From contig NC_070562.1 in the NCBI RefSeq assembly GCF_026914185.1, positions 6,510,001-6,574,000 on the forward strand: a stretch of DNA of 64,000 nt, in the 5' to 3' direction. Origin of the DNA: Puccinia triticina. Its lineage: Eukaryota > Basidiomycota > Pucciniomycetes > Pucciniales > Pucciniaceae. The notes under the pieces were generated by a model. It had not been told where the DNA came from. It saw only the letters and a program-made list of their open reading frames with translations, and searched no databases. The position numbers and the translations under genes are program-made. Every line of letters begins with the position of its first letter. Positions within the stretch are counted from its first letter, which is position 1. Shown here in pieces: positions 11,014-23,347 of the stretch.

Positions 11014-12105
11014 CGGGGCCTTGAATCTTGAGGCTGTAGCGCCCTTGGCTAAGAGGGCCAGGAATGCTACAAGCCTACATAAAAAATGCCTCTCATGTTT
11101 CTGTTGTGGCCTGGTGACATGCTGTACCTGCCTGCGAGTGCAGAAGCCGGCTGGGACCTTCCGGTCATGTAGCGGGCAGTTTGGTCTTGTGCTTCGCCCC
11201 AGGTACCCACGTCTCATCGTTTCCTCAGTTGTGTGGCCTCTAAAAGTTTGGTGTGGCCTACCTACAGGAGTCAATATTTTTGGCCCAAAAATGGCACCTC
11301 AGATAGCAAATATCTCAGCCACTGTTCCACAAATCATGGTACAGGTTCTTGCAATAATGAATAATAGTATTTGGCCCAGATATCTACAATGGAAATTTGC
11401 AGTATTTTCCAGAAATTCTGAGTGATGGAGCAGAAATACTTTCACAAATCCTTCTTCACACATGTTTATTGGATTGTTTTATCAATTTTGGATGATCTGA
11501 TGGATAATTGAAGTTGTCATTGACCAGAGGTCTATAGGATCTTGGTTTGAGGATCTTGAAGAAAAATCACATGAATGAAAGAAAGGGGACTTGACTGCAA
11601 TCAATTCCACAAAACTTATCATTGATGAGAAATGCAAAATCCAGCTCTGGTGATACAATTTTTTGTGGCTCAGCCGCCAGCCTGGAGATTTTCCTAAACA
11701 AAAAGAACAATAATTTGATCTATTTCAATATAGGAATGCCTTGTCTTGTTGGTGGAGGATGAGGGAGTAAATGCTCCGGCTTATGGTTCTAGTCAAGAGA
11801 GATAGGAGCAATTTGGATGTGGTGTTACTGGATTGTTGGTGCCACCACCCCAACACTTAAGCTGCAAAAAAAATTATCATGTGGGTTGACCCTGGTTTTC
11901 TCTCCAGTCCAGATTGTAAAACTGTCTGCTGCTTTGCAGTGGCAGTGAGAGTGCAACTGCTGCGTGCCAAATAGTGGTAGCACAGCGGGACCACCACTGC
12001 GCTACCACTGAAATTAGCGGGTTTCTGCTTTTCATACAACCCAAAAAGCGGTAGCGCAAGGGGTGGGGCTGCTACTTGGCCAAGTTCTTTAGATGGTGTG
12101 GTAAT
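11014..12105. other. Intergenic; GCGCTACC-type repeat at about 11925-12075
   Basis: No gene recognised. The last 150 bp hold inverted copies of a 'ctgcgctaccactgaaattagcggg ... aaaaagcggtagcgca' arrangement. The same motif family occurs at 28770-28870, 29078-29175, 35595-35755 and 46406-46815, indicating a dispersed MITE family. Confidence 0.5.
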
Positions 12106-12331
12106 CTTAACAATAAAGATGTCACTTGTTACCCGGGTACCCGCCACAGGTGCGGGTACCTCCCCAAAAAAACCACCAATCCTTGGCACCCGCACCCCCC
12201 TGAGGGGCAGGGAGCAGGTACCCGGGTACCTGGGGGAGGTACCCGCGGGTGTTTGGCATTTTTTGAGGCAAAAATGCCAGCCAACAATTCATTTCAAGAT
12301 AATAAGTAAGAAACTATCATCCTTCTTTAAT

Positions 12332-15300
12332 TCAGTTTCCTGTTGATCTTCCCTTGCCCTTGCCCTTGAACTTTGCATTGTTCCTCTTATCGGTCTTCCA
12401 TTTACGTAAGACACCACTCTGTATTGCCCCGTTCTTCGCGTAAAATTCAACAGCCATTCCTCTCGTAACTGAGGACGCACTAAGTCAATGCCTTTGGAGA
12501 GATACATAATCCCTTCCAAAGCTGAAAGCACGCTCCACGTCAACAGTTGTTGCTAATATGTATATGATTAAATCAATGAGTATTGCAATCAGAAAGTGAT
12601 GAAAGATGAAAAATCTTACCTGGACAACTAAGAACATCCAGGGCCATCTGGGACAGACCCCCATGAGTGTTACCTGCGCGTCGTTGTCGCATCCACCATT
12701 TGAGGGGGTTCACCGGCCCTCCTAGTTCATTTAAACTCAACCCTCCAGCAAGCCACATAGAGAGCGGATCTGTAGGGACGCTACCTCCACGCGCTTCAGA
12801 GGCGCCAACCAAACCTGCGACTATACCTGCATGCGGCTGCTGTGATTTTCAAATCAATGATTAGCATGAGACTAGTTACACAGTTTATTTTTTGTTGTTT
12901 CAGTTACCTTTGGAGGAGGATTTGGGGGTTGGGAATTAGTTGCCTGAGGTGAAGGCCTGTAGTGGGCTTCCCACATCTCACGCGTGAGTCGGATGGATTC
13001 CTGAATCCACTCTGGTTTCCACTTCGCTAGCTTAAAGTATTCGTCTTTGAAAGACGGATGAAGGACTGATGAATTACAGTCAGTCTACATGATTCATGAT
13101 GAGAAAATGAAATCAAAACATACCCATAGCAACTCGGTCCAAAGGCGAGTTGTCAGTCAGTGTGTAATATTTATTCGTGAGCTGGAGACCGGCACGGCAT
13201 GCATTCCGCAAAGCTGGCGGGTACTTTTTCTTATCAGAGATGACGGTAGAGAGATGACAGGTGATTTGGTCGATAAAGATAACAATGTCCGATATTCGAG
13301 CGGCCCCACGGACTGATACTTGCAGCGTAATTTCATAAAATGGTTCAAGTACCTCAACAAGGTCGGCAGCTAAGGAAATATCATCATCATTGATGTGGTA
13401 TTCTCGAGATAGGCCATGCCTTCTGTCTTTTTGCCACTCAAGGCTTCAAAGGCACACTTATCAATTCCTTGGGTTGGAAATGCGAGCAGCAAAAGATGAA
13501 CTTACATTGCTTCTGAGCATCGCACAATACTAGCCAATTGAGTCATGGTTGAATTCCACCTAGTACAGACGTCACAGCCAACGTTATGCGGCCTCAAGCA
13601 CTCCAGATCTTGGCATATCTCCACAAAGTGGAAGACTTCCCGTAGGATCTACGCCCCCCGTACAGACCAAAATTTCACAGATCTAAATCTTACTGGCTGG
13701 TGAAAAGTGATTGAGATCAAGTGCTCACCAGCCAGTAAGGTTTAACCTGGCCTGAAAGCTCTGGCTTTTTAGCCCACGGGAAGTCATCCAGTTAGCCTTT
13801 GAATTTGGTGACTTGTTCAGCTTCCTAGAAATCGCTCAAAACTAAATTTAAACAATTTGAATAAATATAAGTGATTGGCTGATTTGTTAGCAGAAACTAG
13901 AAAGATGGGCTTACCTTGGCTAACGTTTTCTTGCATGATTTGGATGTGTATCGATCATCATGCTCTTCCTCACTTAAGTCATTTACATCGTCATCCTCAA
14001 GTTCCACCTCCTCATCATCAATGAGCTCGGCCGCCAGTACCGAATCGTTGACAATTGAACTATCATCCTCATCATGGTCGTTGTCTTCGTTGCCATCTGG
14101 ATAGTTGTCGGTCAAGCTATCAAACCGGTGACCAGTCCCTTCAGTTTAGAAATCACTGAAGGATTATCAGCGGATAAGAAAAACTTACAGTTGGATCTGA
14201 TCATCTCGATCCTCAGGTTCTTCTTCCTCCTCGTCTGATGCCTCGCTATCAGAGTTTAAGACTGGATTGACATTCTTCTTTCTCTTGTGGCTTCTGAAGG
14301 GTCTCAGGATGATCTGGGCAATCAAATTGAGTACATGAGAAAAACAACGAACCCATTGGGTTTCACCTTTGAAGCGAGGCCACCAGTAAGTTTTGATCTC
14401 TTTGATCATAGTGCGGTTGTTTGATGCATTGTCCGTGACAATTCCATGAATCTAAATTAGTAGAATTATCAATCAGTGAAATTACACAGAAGAGGATGAG
14501 TATATAGATGTGTGAGTCTTGAGAACTTACCTTGTCCTTCAGGCCAAACTTTTCGACAATAAGCTGGACGGTCTCGGCCAAGTAAATGCCAGTGTGGCTC
14601 TTCTGCAACCTTACAAAGTCAAGCGGCACGGCATCCAAGTGCAAGCCACCTTTGTCTTCTTCAACCAACCGATATAGAACTGTTCCTAAGATGTTGAATC
14701 CATTGGGAGACTGCCAAGCGTCAAGCCCGAGGTACATGGCACCCTTATGATGCTGAAAAGACAAAGGTTACGAGTCATTTTGATCAAATCAAATCCGAGA
14801 GCAGGCACAAGAGATCAAGCTTACCTTGAATGATTCAATTAGTGACTCTTGTACAGCCGTATATAGCTTTGCAATGTCATTCAAGACTGTTCTGTGCGCT
14901 GGAAGATTCTTGACGACCATGGGATGTAAGAGTCCAAGATGTGATGTTTCTCCGAGCGAAGTAAATGGTCGCGCTGCTTGTGCACACCAAATGGCACAAA
15001 GCTGGGGGACCTACCAGATAATTGACTTTAGTCGATGAAAGGAAGAATGAAAAAATCAAATGATGTATTCACCTCGCGTGGGTCAATATCACCCGTTCCT
15101 GATACCCCCATGGCGCCAAGTTTCTGATTCCCTTGTGACTCACGTTCCCTCTTGGTGCAACTGGCAACATGTTTTGCTAGGTTTGTTGGCGATGTCTCGT
15201 AAATTGGTCGGTGGATCTTGCTGCCACAGCTAGGAAAAGGTACACCAATAGAGTTAGATACATTCACAAAGATTTTAAGGAGAAAAACAAAAATAAAAAA

Positions 15301-15694
15301 CCAACTGACGTCTTACACGGATAAGCGATCATTGGGCGACCATTTTTGTCCTTTTGGTCGGCAAGTATAGGGGGATCAAAAAATGCATAGCACCCGCTGA
15401 GTTGATTCTTATGAACCCGTCGCGCCTTTCCTGGAACATTCAAAGGCAGACAAAAATCAAATTATGCTTATAGAATGTGTATACTAGATGAGCGAGTGGC
15501 TTACTGAGCTCTTGTTCGTCCGTGAGCACGTTTGCGACATGTTCGGAACCTGTAGGCAGATGTTCAACGTTGGAATCGTTGCCAATATTGTGTCCTCCTC
15601 GATTGCGATCCTTGTTGACAGTTTCTTTAGATGGGGCTGGGGAACTGGATAGTGATGATTTGGTCTCCTTGCGGTGCTTTCTACTGTTCCCCAT
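12332..15694 (-). pseudogene. hAT-1 transposase, premature TGA in the dimerisation domain
   Basis: The start ATG is at 15692-15694 (MGNSRKHRKE...). Reading leftward through several introns: a BED-type finger split by an intron (NGRPMIAYPCK then CGSKIHRPIYETSPTNL, KHVASC; about 15330-15150), the transposase core (HKGAMYLGLDAWQSPNGFN, about 14740; QWVRCFSHVLNLIAQ, about 14360), an acidic insert (about 14250-13900), a VCTRWNSTMTQL segment (about 13550), and the C-terminal hATC domain (PLKWWMRQRR, about 12700; TTVDVERAFSFGRDYVS, about 12540). After RH, the conserved Arg position is TGA at 12485-12487, and the frame continues open to TGA at 12332-12334. Intron limits are approximate. Confidence 0.88.
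13706..13740. repeat. Hairpin inside hAT-1
   Basis: The arms cttactggctggtga and tcaccagccagtaag (about 13690-13735) form a perfect 15-bp stem between transposase exons. It is probably a small nested insertion or an intronic hairpin. Confidence 0.6.
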
Positions 15695-16112
15695 GGCGAA
15701 GGTGTGTATTATGATTTGGTGCGGAGTCCGGACAGAGTGGGTGGGTGCTGTGGATATCTGGGCCCTGGGGGCCACATACATACATGTGACATGTTCCAGG
15801 GTCACCGGTGCCCGGGGGGGGTATTTTGGGAGGTACCTGTAGCTCATCAGGCCAGGCACCCGCACCCGCACCTGTACCCGCAAACAGGTACCTGCTGCCT
15901 GCTGGCGGGTACCTGCCCACGGACACAAGGTACCCGCAAAGAGGTACCTGATGAAATCTTTACTTAACAACTAGGGACAATGAGTTGTGATGTGGGTTTG
16001 TGGGGTGGATGGGGTGCAACCATTTTTCAGGTTGATTCAATTGGGTAACAAGTATTGAAAATTGAAGAGTTTTTATACATGTTAAGAGTAAAACTAATAA
16101 GTGGGTTGAAGC

Positions 16113-16378
16113 AATGGTGAAACTGATATGATATGTGTGTTTGTATCTGTATTGGCAATACATAGTTTTGGGAAAATTGTGTATTGTATCAGATATCAGA
16201 TACATCACAAATACATGTATTTCAATACAATACAGCATGTATTTCCCCTGATACATGGTATATTGTATTGTATTGTATTGGGCACCCAAATACACAGTTT
16301 TGGAAAACCATGTATTGTATCTGATAACCAATACATCCAAAATACATCTATTTTGATACAATACAAGTTTCACCGTTG
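16113..16378. repeat. 266-bp non-autonomous hAT MITE related to hAT-2
   Basis: Ends aatggtgaaact and (reverse complement) caacggtgaaact match the hAT-2 termini. Flanking octamers gttgaagc (16105-16112) and gttgaagg (16379-16386) agree at 7 of 8 bases. The interior is packed with 'caatacatg/tgtattgtat' repeats like the hAT-2 subterminal regions. A truncated second copy lies at 60457-60625. Confidence 0.85.
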
Positions 16379-16924
16379 GTTGAAGGTTGAATGGGGGGTG
16401 TGTAGTTGTCCAAGCGCAGAAGTGATAGTGGCCAGGGGGGTTGGTGGTGGCAGATGAGTTGTTGCCAGACTACAGCCATTTCAAAAAAGCTTGGTTCCTT
16501 TGAAAGGAATTTTTGCTGGAATTTCCAGTGGGATTTTCCAACCTTGTATGCAAAGAAGTATGTATCAAGGTTGGGCATTTGGATATCTATGCCTACATCA
16601 TTGGTATATGCAGGGCACCTATATCACGGGAAGGTGAGCTCAATCACTGACTTATACTCATTTCCACCCTTTTTTGATTCCAGAATTGGAATCCTTGACC
16701 AATTTTTACCCCAGTCTGCCATCATGATGGACACACCCAGGTGTCAAGATGCTGGTCCCCCCGCAGCCAGCATTTCTTTTTGCTACCAAACAGCTTGGCC
16801 AGTAGCATCCTCTAAACGACTGCGCTTGTGGGGATGGATATCCATCTGTCCAACCTTGTTGTTGGATACACACAAGTTGGAAATTCCAAAAAGAATTTCT
16901 GCTGGAAATTCCCTCCAAAGAAGC

Positions 16925-19900
16925 AACGGTGAAAGTGATACGTTACAGGTATCAGTATTGAGCCGTATCGTATTTTAATACCACCCAATACATTGGATCT
17001 GTATTTTATCATTATCCCAATACAATACTTTGTATATCTAGTTTATGTATTTGGTGCCCAATTCAATACCCGGATTTTGCCGGTCTGTTTCAGGCAGCGC
17101 AATAAAATCCAGCTGACATATCAGTACACATCAGGGTGTATTTTTTATCACCGGTGTTTGGGGTGTGGATGTGATAATGTAGCTACGTTACCACTCCAGT
17201 GACTGCCAATCGTGTACCCTACCACTACCAGTACTACTACCACCACCCTCCACCACCCTTCCCTTCATCACCCCATCCGTCAAGTTCTCAAAAATGGCAA
17301 GACCATCTGTGACACCACATCAAACTCCATCTCAAGCACCCTCCCGTTGCTCTACTTGTATCAGAACCCCCATCCGTTCTGATTCAAACTTTGTTCAATC
17401 CAACATCCAATCCGGCCGATCTGTCTTGGTACCAGCTACTCCTACCAAACATTCTAGCTCAGATCCAATTATTCACTCCAAGTCCAACCCTTCTGGCGAT
17501 ATTCAAACTCAGAACACCCCTTCCCAACCATCTCAATCGCAAACCCGCAAAAAGACCAATACTACATCTTCAGCCAAAAAGAAGCGCAAATCATCAACCA
17601 AGTGGAAGCGGAAAATTTCAAAATGTCACTACCAATGATGATTCTGACTCACATAACACTGTTGATGATCCAATGGATTACACTCAAGATTCTGATGCCG
17701 AGAATTCAAAGGTTCGGAAGTCCTACCAAAAAAAATCAACTCAATTCAATGACATCCTCGACTACTTTGAGGCCCCATTTCATGCAAAGGAAGATGATCA
17801 GGTATGATTTCATGTTTAACTTATCTTTAATCACATTAAAAACTTTATCTCAAATGTGCCTTTTCTTTCAGGGGTAAAAACAGATGTTCAAATGCCGATG
17901 GTGCGCAAAAGTCTACAAAAAGGGCGCTGGGACAAAATCCAACCTTGTGAAACATTGCGATGGAAATATTGACCGAATACCTTGCGCATCACAATTGGAA
18001 GCTATTGCGGCGGGGGCGAAACTACCATTAACTGCAAAAGATGTCAAGAGAGGAAGTATAAAATCATATCTCAAGAAACCTACGTTCAATGCTCGGGTTT
18101 TCAACCAGCTACTTGTGATGTGGCTGATTTGATCTGCGCTGCCTTGGAATTGGATTGAAGACTTTCTTCTTTCAATTGCTTTTGACTATGCCCAACACGG
18201 AGTCCACCTTTACTCGCGAGTTTGGGCCGCGACCAAGGCACATCAAATCTATTTAAATCTTCAAAGCAAAGTGGTCTCAACGTTACAAGTATGTTTTATC
18301 CTCCTATTTTGTTCTTGTAGGTGAAAACTTATAAAGAAACCTGCTGAGTTTAAGATGAACGATTTAAAATCACAGGAACTCAGCTCAAAATTTTCGTTAA
18401 TCCATGATGTATGGACTACTAAAGGCAATCATCACGCCTTCCTGGGAATCTCGGTTGCTTATATCACCAAAGATTGGAGCTTTAAAATATCGCATCTTGG
18501 TCTCAAGTACATTGCGTCAAATCACAAGGGGAAGCTTCTGGCAATACTGTTTGCTAATATTCTGACAAAGTTTCATCTTGAAGATAAGATAAGTCACATC
18601 TTTCATGTCATTCATTTCATAAGCTGAACTAACGTAGAATTGGTTTTTTTGTGGTATTACATATTAGCCCAAACGACTGACTCCGGTTCAAATAACTTTA
18701 CTATGGCCCGCGCGGTTGATTGACTCATCATCAAGAAGACTGGTGTCAATCCAAATCTTTCCAAAAACCACATACAATGTATTTGCCACAAGATTGCCCT
18801 CATCCTTAACAAGGGGCTCAAGGCTATTCAACTTTTGGCTAAAGGTTTAGTTCAACAGACCGAAAAGACTGATACCCTTGGATTTGTACCTGGTCTGACT
18901 CCGATTATCAAGGAGTCCGAAGAGATTGAACCTTGTGATGATTTTGTTCCTGAGGATGTTATATTGGACCCGGAGGCCAATGTGAACAACAAAGAAGAAG
19001 TTTTGATTGAAGACAGCAATGATGAGGACAATCTTCCAGAATATCCCACCAAAGGCAAGAATAAGGTTGATTCAATCTTGAAAAAGGTCAAAAATTTCCT
19101 AGTTCTCTTAACGCTCATCAAATACTCAAACAACAAGCTATTTACATATTTTCATTTTTATTATCTTCAGGTTGACTTCATCATTCAGCGCATTACATGC
19201 TCAGCCGCCAAACAATCTGAATACGATACATGGTGCAAAAAACTTGACTACGATGGACCTAGTCTCATCGCAGGGTATGGGATACGCTGGAATATCAGGT
19301 TCCAAAGCCGTGATCGTGGATACCAAGCTTGTAATATTATTCGTAAACTCCTCAATAACCAACGGGACCAACAAGAGCGTGAGGGTGGAAAAAATTACTA
19401 CAACAAGATTGAGATATGTTGAGAGGAGTGGGACGTTGTTAAGAAGCTAAATGATATGCTTGGTGTAAGTCTACGTCTTTCAATCCTCGTGATTATTTCT
19501 AAAATCTTATCAAATAATTCTGCGCTTCATCAGGAATTTTATTTCCTGACCAAGAAGCTCGAAGGGGACCACTCATCCGCCTGCTTAATGATTTCGGAAT
19601 ACCGGTACATCAAGGCCTTCATCAAAGAGAAGATAAAATCAATCACCTCCACTGAAATCAAGTTCCGGAAAATGCTTCAAGCAATGGCGGCCAAAACGGA
19701 AACGTATCTTAACAAGGCACTGGCATGTGATGCAATACTTATAGCAACTGCTCTGAATCCTAGCTTTTGCCTTTCAATGTTCAAGATGTCATTTCCAACC
19801 CATTACGAATACGCTCTAGAATTATTGAACCAACTCTTTCAAGATCGGAAAGTGCAATTTGATGCCGCAACAGGTACAAAGGAACCAGCCCTGCCTTCTC

Positions 19901-20824
19901 AAAATGTACACCAAGGAAACAGCCAAGCTTTAGCTGAAGTCGACTACTTCCCTGATGCGGTCGACATCTCCCCTTTGGATGACGAGCTTACTATTTACTT
20001 GGATGGTAAGTTCAAGTTACCCACTTCTGAAGCGGGCGAGTGCTTGAAATGGTGGAAGGCAAGTACAACTTCAATCTTGACTTCAAATCCCAATTATGGA
20101 CCATTGCTAATATTCAACTACATATAGGACCATGGCCACGAGTTCCCAATCTTGGCTCTCTTGGCCAGGGACTACCTATCTTGCTGTGCAATGTCAGCAA
20201 GTGTTGAGAGGTGTTTCTTGGCTGCCGCCAATACATGTGGTGGCGATCGAGGTAGTCTAGCAGCTAAAACGATTGAGCAATGTGTAAGCTCCCACCAATG
20301 GTTGGTCCAGGGTGTCAAGCCGGATGGTCCATTCAAATCGGCTCAAAATGTCATCACCCAGGCCACAAAAGAGAAAGCTGGCAAGGGAAAAAAGTCGGCG
20401 CACTAATTCAAATGTTTTCCTGGCACTTTTGCAATTCTATCTTCATAGTAGCTTGTACCTCAAAATACGCTTGTCAAACAGTTAGATCTCTGCAGATCAC
20501 AATAGCACACCGGAATATATTATGAAAATTAGTAGCCAAGGGTGGCTAGGGATAAGATGAGTACCCAAGAGTGGTTAAAAGTGCAATGATAGGCTTTATA
20601 ACATTTTTTAAAAAAAAATCCCACTGATACAGTATCAATACTGTATCAGTATTGCACCCAATCCGCAAAAGATCAATACAAAACATTAGATCTTTGATAC
20701 GATATGTTTTTATTGTATTGTATGAGTCGATACAATACAGCTTTTGAGTAATGCTGTATCAATTTTCAAATATGATACACTGTATTGCCCAATACATGTA
20801 TTGTATCGGATTTTTTCACCGTTG
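16925..20824 (+). mobile_element. hAT transposon hAT-2, full length, perfect 8-bp target duplication
   Basis: Exactly 3,900 bp, flanked by aaagaagc at 16917-16924 and 20825-20832. The ends aacggtgaaa and ttttcaccgtt form the inverted repeat. Subterminal regions (16940-17080, 20630-20815) carry many copies of an 'atacaatac/gtattgtat' motif. The transposase is on the plus strand. Confidence 0.95.
17294..20406 (+). pseudogene. hAT-2 transposase, two in-frame TGA codons
   Basis: The first ATG is at 17294, followed by a Ser/Thr/Pro-rich N-terminus and a switch of frame near 17600-17640 that is either an intron or a lesion. Then come a BED finger (FKCRWCAKVYKKGAG ... LVKHC, 17884), the hAT core (SLIHDVWTTKGNHHAFLGI, 18391; TDSGSNNFTMARAVD, 18674) and the C-terminal domain (LKWWK; LLARDYLSCCAMSASVERCF, about 20155). 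The TGA at 18721-18723 and the one at 19420-19422 interrupt otherwise continuous homology. The join of LKWWK to DHGHEFPIL needs a GC-AG intron (donor AAG/GCAAGT at about 20058, acceptor at 20129). Confidence 0.85.
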
Positions 20825-20860
20825 AAAGAAGCCAAGCTTTTTTGGAATGGCTGTACTTTT

Positions 20861-21020
20861 ATGGTATTCAAAATTGCATAAGATTTTTTTACATAAAATC
20901 ATAAACTTCAATTTTGGCTGGGAGATGTCACTTTAAGTTTTATGCACGCTGACATCTCCCAGCCAAAATTGGTTTTATGATTTTATGTAAATACTGACAT
21001 ATGCAATTTTGAATACCATA
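20861..21020. repeat. Foldback element with about 70-bp arms
   Basis: The left arm atggtattcaaaattgcata ... aattttggctgggagatgtca pairs with the right arm tgacatctcccagccaaaatt ... gcaattttgaataccat. The spacer is about 19 bp. It abuts the TA of the mariner-like MITE. Confidence 0.9.
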
Positions 21021-21047
21021 TTTATGGGATTTTATGGAACTCTGGTG

Positions 21048-22890
21048 TCACTCTAATCATTCCCAAGCCAGCTACAGCAGCATTGACAATAGACACATAC
21101 TCACACCACTATCTCTCACATGTCTATGCAGCTATGAAAACTCAACAGCCTACTCAAACTTGCTTGGGGCCAAGTCATATGCCACATGGAGGGAAAAATC
21201 AGCGGTGTTTTGAAGGTTCCATGTGAATCTTTTGGTTGCAGGTGAGTGACTTAACATCCTTCCTTTCCTTGATGCCTGTTGCATGCCACATGGTGAGGAA
21301 TGTAATGAAAATTGTCAGTGCGGGTCTCTATAGTGGCCATACCCTAAATATAGACCTTAGATATCACTCAGGTGTTACAGCTGTCTCAGCTGTCATGACT
21401 GCTGCGTCGGAGCTCAATTTTGCCGCAGCACAAGGATAAAAGCCACACCTCCTTCGGGAGGGGCTGGTTGAGCATATATGACCGAGTCCAAGAGACTCTA
21501 GAGCTTAGGTCCTATCTAGGACAGGGAGAGGAGGGGAAAAAGGAGACTCCACATGAGATCCAAGTTGCACAACAACACTTCCCTCGTTCAAGCCAATGCA
21601 TGCAGAATTCTCGAGGGACTCAGCCTGACTCAGTGGGCGTGTTATAAGGCGAATCAGCATCAAACCGCGCTTAACAAAGCCTCCCAGTTGCGCCGTGCCC
21701 CCCGGCAGGCGAGGGACTGGTGATAAGTTCGGCATCAAACTGGAAGCAAGATTCCGCCATCTCTTAGACTTGTGTGGCAGAGACTGATGCCACAGTAGGC
21801 TTGTTTGACCATCCATTTTCCAGCCCCTCATCACTTGATCACGACGGTTCCGCTCAGTCGGCGGCGGGCAAATCCCCACAGTATCTATCCTTTTTTGATT
21901 CAAATAAGAAGAAATCACGAGCCCAATAATTTGACAAAATGCAGGAACAGATGGATTGATTGAAGGGAAAAACAGGAACGATTTGGATGCCAGAGCAGGG
22001 GAAGCTACGTCCAGTATGTAAAGCAAGAAGACCCGGAAGACAGAGAATTAACTTTGATAGGTAACAAGGAAGATATGATTCATGGTGCACTGAAAGAGCG
22101 TGTTATTAAGGAAGGCCAGGAGGGTGGAATCCTTCAAAAAGGGCAGGTCCAGGACGAGGACCAGTACGCATATGGCATGGGTTGGGCTCAGGAGGACAAG
22201 GTAAGATCGCAGTTTTCCATGCCCACGGCCAGCCACGCCAAGACGCAACGGGGGCAAGTCGCAGGGAGATGACCGAAAGGAGGACCAAAGGATGCAAGAT
22301 TTGACCGAACTGAACCATCGTGCCGAATAGAGGGTCTGGGTAAGAAGAACTCAAGGATCAGAGATTAGAGGCTTGACACAAGTGGATTCGGACTGAGTTG
22401 CAAACAAGCATTTATGACACACCTTTCAGTTTCAAGAAGATGATGATATTTAAAATACAGGGTAGAATCCGTCGGTGAACGACTGGCTTGTGGACGTATG
22501 GATGGATGAAATGATTGGTGCTTGCTGGTTTCGCAGTGATGACATGTAACAAATGTTGGTGGCGGCAAATGCGTGAATTTCTTCGAGCACAGGGTCAGAC
22601 GAGTATTTATGGGCTCTTGGAGCTCTGTTGTCATTCTGATCATTCTCGAGCCGGCTGAAGCAGCATCAAGCCATCGCTGAGATGATCACATGCCTGCAGC
22701 AGGTATGAAACTCAGCAGCCCACCCAAACTAGCTAGGGGAAAAGATGTGTGTGCAAGTTGGATCGGACATTGACACCGGACATGGAGGGGAAAAACAGCG
22801 CGGGGTGGGATCCTCCCAGTGAGTTTCTTGGCTGCAGGTGACCCAATTATGTACTTCCTTTGCTTGATGCCGGTCAGTGATCACTCGGTG
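21048..22890. repeat. Direct repeats of about 260 bp (21048-21310 and 22620-22890) flanking the SSP-3 locus
   Basis: Both contain, in order, 'tcattctgatcattc'-like text, 'actcaacagcc(t/c)ac(t/c)caaact', 'acatggaggg(g)aaaaa(t)cagcg' and 'ttggttgcaggtga/ttggctgcaggtga'. They are diverged but collinear, and enclose the third SSP gene. Confidence 0.6.
22106..22318 (-). CDS. Small secreted protein SSP-3 (family 1, diverged)
   Basis: 70 codons from the ATG at 22316-22318: MVQFGQILHPLVLLSVISLR. It shares with SSP-2 the MVQF start, the hydrophobic leader, a following Trp-rich turn and an 'LPCPP..PC' cysteine/proline motif, but lacks the long basic tail. It stops early compared with SSP-1 and SSP-2 (98-100 aa), so it may be a truncated or decaying copy. 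Upstream ATG-less codons in the same frame are ignored. Function unknown; secretion inferred. Confidence 0.45.
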   Translation of the reverse strand: MVQFGQILHPLVLLSVISLRLAPVASWRGWPWAWKTAILPCPPEPNPCHMRTGPRPGPALFEGFHPPGLP

Positions 22891-23347
22891 TCGGCAAGCG
22901 TACACTCCCAATGGCATTCCCTCCCATCCTTTCTCGAATCTGCGAGACATACAGCTTTGTACACACATAAACGACTGGCAGGCGAGCAATGAAGCTCACA
23001 TGATTAGGTAAACCGATTGAGAAAAGGCAGTTAAGACAGACCTGACTCTTTTGTAATTGGGATGGTCATGTACGTCAATGTACCTTCATGGTCAAGCTCC
23101 ATTCTGAAATGCTGATCAGCAGACATTATGGAGACCTCGAAGAAGGCAAAAAAATAGGTTCCCCGGATGGTTTTCGGTAGATTTCTTCCTTTCTTCTTGG
23201 TTGATTAATCTGTTGACTTTGTTTTCGGTCAGACTATAGTTTACAGTTATACAAGGTATTGAATCATCCCCAACGGTTCTTGGCACCCCTGCGAGATGTT
23301 CTTGAATGATTTTTCTTCCTTTCTTTTACCACAGAAATATCATTTTC

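Larger units (their letters stand above)
12114..15962 (-). mobile_element. hAT transposon hAT-1, full length, with 8-bp target duplication
   Basis: The 8-bp sequence cttaacaa flanks the element exactly (12106-12113 and 15963-15970). The termini taaagat and atcttta form a short inverted repeat. Inside each end lies a cluster of GGTACC/CGGGTACC repeats (12128-12250 and 15800-15950), the kind of subterminal repeats that hAT transposases bind. A BED-finger hAT transposase fills the interior on the minus strand. The 8-bp duplication, short TIRs and transposase together make this secure. Confidence 0.95.
16473..20853. repeat. Mariner-like MITE with TA target duplication, split by hAT-2
   Basis: The left end cagccatttcaaaaaagctt (from 16473) is the inverted counterpart of the right end aagcttttttggaatggctg (to 20853), both flanked by TA (16471-16472, 20854-20855). 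The inverted match continues inward through 'ggaatttttgctggaatttcc' on the left and its counterpart at 16870-16915. Removing hAT-2 and one target copy leaves a continuous element of about 470 bp, so this repeat was in place before hAT-2. Confidence 0.85.
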
